NCBI GenBank assembly: GCA_029262875.1
Contig: JAJCYO010000055.1
Location: 1 to 64,000, forward strand
Direction: 5' to 3'
DNA: 64,000 nt
From: Flavobacteriales bacterium
GTDB lineage: Bacteria; Bacteroidota; Bacteroidia; Flavobacteriales_E; Vicingaceae
Shown: piece by piece, positions 61,430-64,000 of the stretch
How the letters are laid out: each line of letters starts with the position of its first letter
Position numbering within the stretch: the first letter of the stretch is position 1
The notes under the pieces: model-generated
The model's database searches: none
What the model was told of the DNA's origin: nothing
What the model saw: only the letters and a program-made list of their open reading frames with translations
Translations under genes and position numbers: made by a program

Positions 61430-62173
61430 GTTGATTCTACTAAAAAGTTCTTCTTTATAAGATCCTCCTATCGGTAATAGTTTTTTTCCTCCCTCAACCA
61501 CAACATTTGGTTGTTCGATTGCTATTATTTTATCTAAACGAACAATATAAGACCTGTGTATTCTTTGAAATTCTTTTGCTGGCAATTTTTTCTGAATTTC
61601 TTTCATTGTTGAGTGAATTGTATATTTCACGTCCCCCACATTCACAACAACATAGTCTTTTAACGCTTCAACAAATAAAATGTCGTTTGTTTTTACTTTA
61701 ACTAACCTTGAGTTCGATTTCACAAAAATAACACCCTCTCCTTCTTGATTCTCAACCAAAGAGTATAGAAAATCCCTTTCTTTTATTACCTCTCTTTCTT
61801 TCGTGTGTTTATAAAGCGCCATTTCAATTGACGTGTGTAGATCAACCTCTTTAAATGGTTTTATAATATACCCATATGGCTCCGTAACTTTTGCTTTTGC
61901 CAAGGTGTTTTCATCTGCATAGGCCGTAAGGTAAATAACAGGAATGCTCAATGCTTCTCTTATTTTTTCAGCAGCATCAATTCCGCTCATGTCTCCTTTA
62001 AGCATAATGTCCATTAATACCAAATCTGGCTTTGTTTCAGAGGCAAGTTCAACTGCCTTTTCTCCTGTTGCGGCAGAGCCAACAATATTGTATCCTAATT
62101 TTTTTAAACTTTGCTGAATGTCTTTTGAAACGATCGCTTCGTCTTCTATAACTAATATGTTGTTTTTTGACAT
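61421..62173 (-). CDS. LytTR family response regulator
   Basis: NILVIEDEAIVSKDIQQSLKKLGY; DLVLMDIMLKGDMSGIDAAEKI; C-terminal LytTR ILFVEALKDYVVVNVGDVKYTIHSTMKEIQKKLP. Confidence 0.93.
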   Translation of the reverse strand: MSKNNILVIEDEAIVSKDIQQSLKKLGYNIVGSAATGEKAVELASETKPDLVLMDIMLKGDMSGIDAAEKIREALSIPVIYLTAYADENTLAKAKVTEPYGYIIKPFKEVDLHTSIEMALYKHTKEREVIKERDFLYSLVENQEGEGVIFVKSNSRLVKVKTNDILFVEALKDYVVVNVGDVKYTIHSTMKEIQKKLPAKEFQRIHRSYIVRLDKIIAIEQPNVVVEGGKKLLPIGGSYKEELFSRINLV

Positions 62174-62175
62174 TA

Positions 62176-64000
62176 TTATTCTTTTTTAAATATAATCGTG
62201 TACTTCGCTCCTTTTTTGTTATCTAACTTAATTGTTCCGCTTATTTGTTCTACCAAAGTCATTACCAATTGCAACCCTAAGGAGTCCGTATTTTTATAGT
62301 TTATTTCTTTTGGCAAACCTAAGCCATTATCTTGTACTATTAAATGTACATCACCATTTTTTTCAAACAATTCAATATTAATTGCACCTTTTTCATTATT
62401 AACAAAGGCATATTTAAGAGAATTAGAGACCAATTCGTTGATGATCAAGCCACAAGGAATCGATATGTCTAAATTCAAAGAAACATTGCCAACCGACAGG
62501 TTTAAATCGATTAAATTGTCATAAGCACCGTATGAATGTACTAAATTTTTAGACAAACTTGTAATATATTCTGAAAAATTTATTTTAGAAAAGTCATTTG
62601 TCTGGTACAAGCTTTCATGAATAAATGCCATTGATTTAATTCTATTTTGGCTTTCCCTTAATATGTTTAATGTTTTCTTGTCTTTAACATATGATGACTG
62701 TAAATTAAGTATACTTGATATTACTTGAAGGTTGTTCTTAACCCTGTGGTGCACCTCTTTTAGCAGTACTTCTTTTTCTTTTAAAGACTCCTTAAGTTTT
62801 TGTTCAGAAAGTGTTTTTTCAGTTATATCATGTGCTATTCCTGATATTTCTGAAACTTCTCCAATGTTGTCATAAATAGGGTTCAAAAAGACCTCTTTTA
62901 CAATCTCCTCTCCTTTGTTGTTTTGTTTTTTTGATATAAAATATTGAGGTTTTCCTTTGTATGCTTTTTCGTATTTATCATCCCAAAAAGAGTATAGTTC
63001 CTCAGTAGAAAACCTCAGCTTCTTTTTATCTTCTTTTTTAATATCTACTTTTTTGTTGTAGGCTTCGTTGATGTAGTCTATAAAGTTTTTATTGCTCGAT
63101 GTAACTCCTTTATCATTATCATAAGTCCAAAACAAGTGAGTGCTGTTCTCTATAATTGCCTTTAACCTAGAGGCCTGCTCAAATATTTTATTTTCATCAA
63201 CTTTTCTTTGAACGGCTAAAGCCAATGCTCCAGAAATAAAGTCTAAAATTTCGACTGATTTTTCGTTGTATTCATTTTCATTGGTGTATGATTGCACAGA
63301 AAGAACTCCAACTGTTTTGTTTTTTATTTTTAATGGAATACCAACAAATACCTGGCTCTTTTGCCCTAAAAGTTTATAGCCTCCTTTATTTATAATTTTA
63401 TCTAATTCCTCTCTTTTTAATAGTTTCGATGTTTTTTGTTTTAAAATAAATTCATTTATACCAGACCCTTTGTTTCTATCTTTTTTATCTACAACTCCCC
63501 CACCCTTTACCATATCATAATAGTATGGAAAGGTAATCGTGTCCTCATTTAGTGAATACGATATTACAAAAACATCAGTGTTCATTACTTTTCCCAACTC
63601 TTTTCTTATTCCCTCATATATTTCTTCTGGACTTACTTTTTCTGTAATAATTTTAGCAATATTATTATACACTAATTGTTTCGTGTTTTCCCATATTTCG
63701 TCAGTAATGTTTCTTAAAATTGCTCTTGTAGATACTGGTTTGCCTTTCTTAAATTTTAAGCTAACATTCCCTTCTAATATAATCTTCTCCCCTTTTTTGC
63801 TTTTTAATTCATAAGATATTTTTTTAGTTTCTCCTTCTGCATTTTTGCTTATTTCTTTAAATAGTTTTTCACACCTCCCTCTACAGTCAGGGTGTATCAC
63901 TTCAAAAATATTTTTATTTTCTATCTCTTTTTCTGAATAACCCACTGTATTCTTCCATGCATCATTAACGTAAAGAATGTTTCCTTTCATGTCCAAACTT
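62176..64000 (-). CDS. PAS-GAF-PAS sensor histidine kinase, HisKA_2 type (N-terminus truncated by window edge)
   Basis: LKEVHHRVKNNLQVISSILNLQSSYVKD; IINELVSNSLKYAF; VQDNGLGLPKEI; frame remains open to the window end (the listed start is an internal TTG). Confidence 0.92.
   Translation of the reverse strand, partial: SLDMKGNILYVNDAWKNTVGYSEKEIENKNIFEVIHPDCRGRCEKLFKEISKNAEGETKKISYELKSKKGEKIILEGNVSLKFKKGKPVSTRAILRNITDEIWENTKQLVYNNIAKIITEKVSPEEIYEGIRKELGKVMNTDVFVISYSLNEDTITFPYYYDMVKGGGVVDKKDRNKGSGINEFILKQKTSKLLKREELDKIINKGGYKLLGQKSQVFVGIPLKIKNKTVGVLSVQSYTNENEYNEKSVEILDFISGALALAVQRKVDENKIFEQASRLKAIIENSTHLFWTYDNDKGVTSSNKNFIDYINEAYNKKVDIKKEDKKKLRFSTEELYSFWDDKYEKAYKGKPQYFISKKQNNKGEEIVKEVFLNPIYDNIGEVSEISGIAHDITEKTLSEQKLKESLKEKEVLLKEVHHRVKNNLQVISSILNLQSSYVKDKKTLNILRESQNRIKSMAFIHESLYQTNDFSKINFSEYITSLSKNLVHSYGAYDNLIDLNLSVGNVSLNLDISIPCGLIINELVSNSLKYAFVNNEKGAINIELFEKNGDVHLIVQDNGLGLPKEINYKNTDSLGLQLVMTLVEQISGTIKLDNKKGAKYTIIFKKE

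Noticed and set aside
1-64000. CRISPR arrays, tRNA/rRNA genes, integrases, transposases, toxin-antitoxin or phage genes
   Set aside because: None recognised by reading; no regularly spaced repeats or mobile-element proteins in the ORF translations. A tRNAscan/Infernal run would be needed for a firm negative.

Overview
A 64 kb segment of an AT-rich Bacteroidota (probably Flavobacteriales-like) chromosome with about 55 densely packed genes. The lineage call rests on several T9SS sorting-domain proteins, TANNTTTG-type -7 promoter boxes, a CCDC81-like HU/SPOR protein and LytS/LytTR regulators. Most content is housekeeping: an RND efflux operon with a TetR regulator, an MMPL/RND exporter, rfbA-like nucleotidylyltransferase, polyprenyl synthase, hemW-like gene, acs, dprA, kdsB, mgtE, rsmA, sdhCAB, and two-component systems. 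I saw no tRNA, rRNA, CRISPR array, prophage or transposase. The accessory or less understood parts are: (i) a locus of two EEP-family secreted phosphoesterases/nucleases, a TonB-dependent receptor, a DUF5689-like lipoprotein and a duplicated OB-like T9SS protein (about 30.1-38.8 kb), a candidate extracellular nucleic-acid or phosphoester acquisition module; (ii) a 605-aa cysteine-rich, TIM-barrel-like protein with no obvious assignment (11.2-13.1 kb); (iii) an arsenosugar-type cluster (ArsS, exported rhodanese, two TIGR0428x-type glycosyltransferase-like proteins) without a visible ArsM; (iv) a MerTP-like transporter with an extra C-terminal domain next to a GDCCVxC-like protein and no mer reductase or regulator; (v) tandem paralogous T9SS cargo proteins. 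Functions are assigned by reading the translations only; no searches were run.
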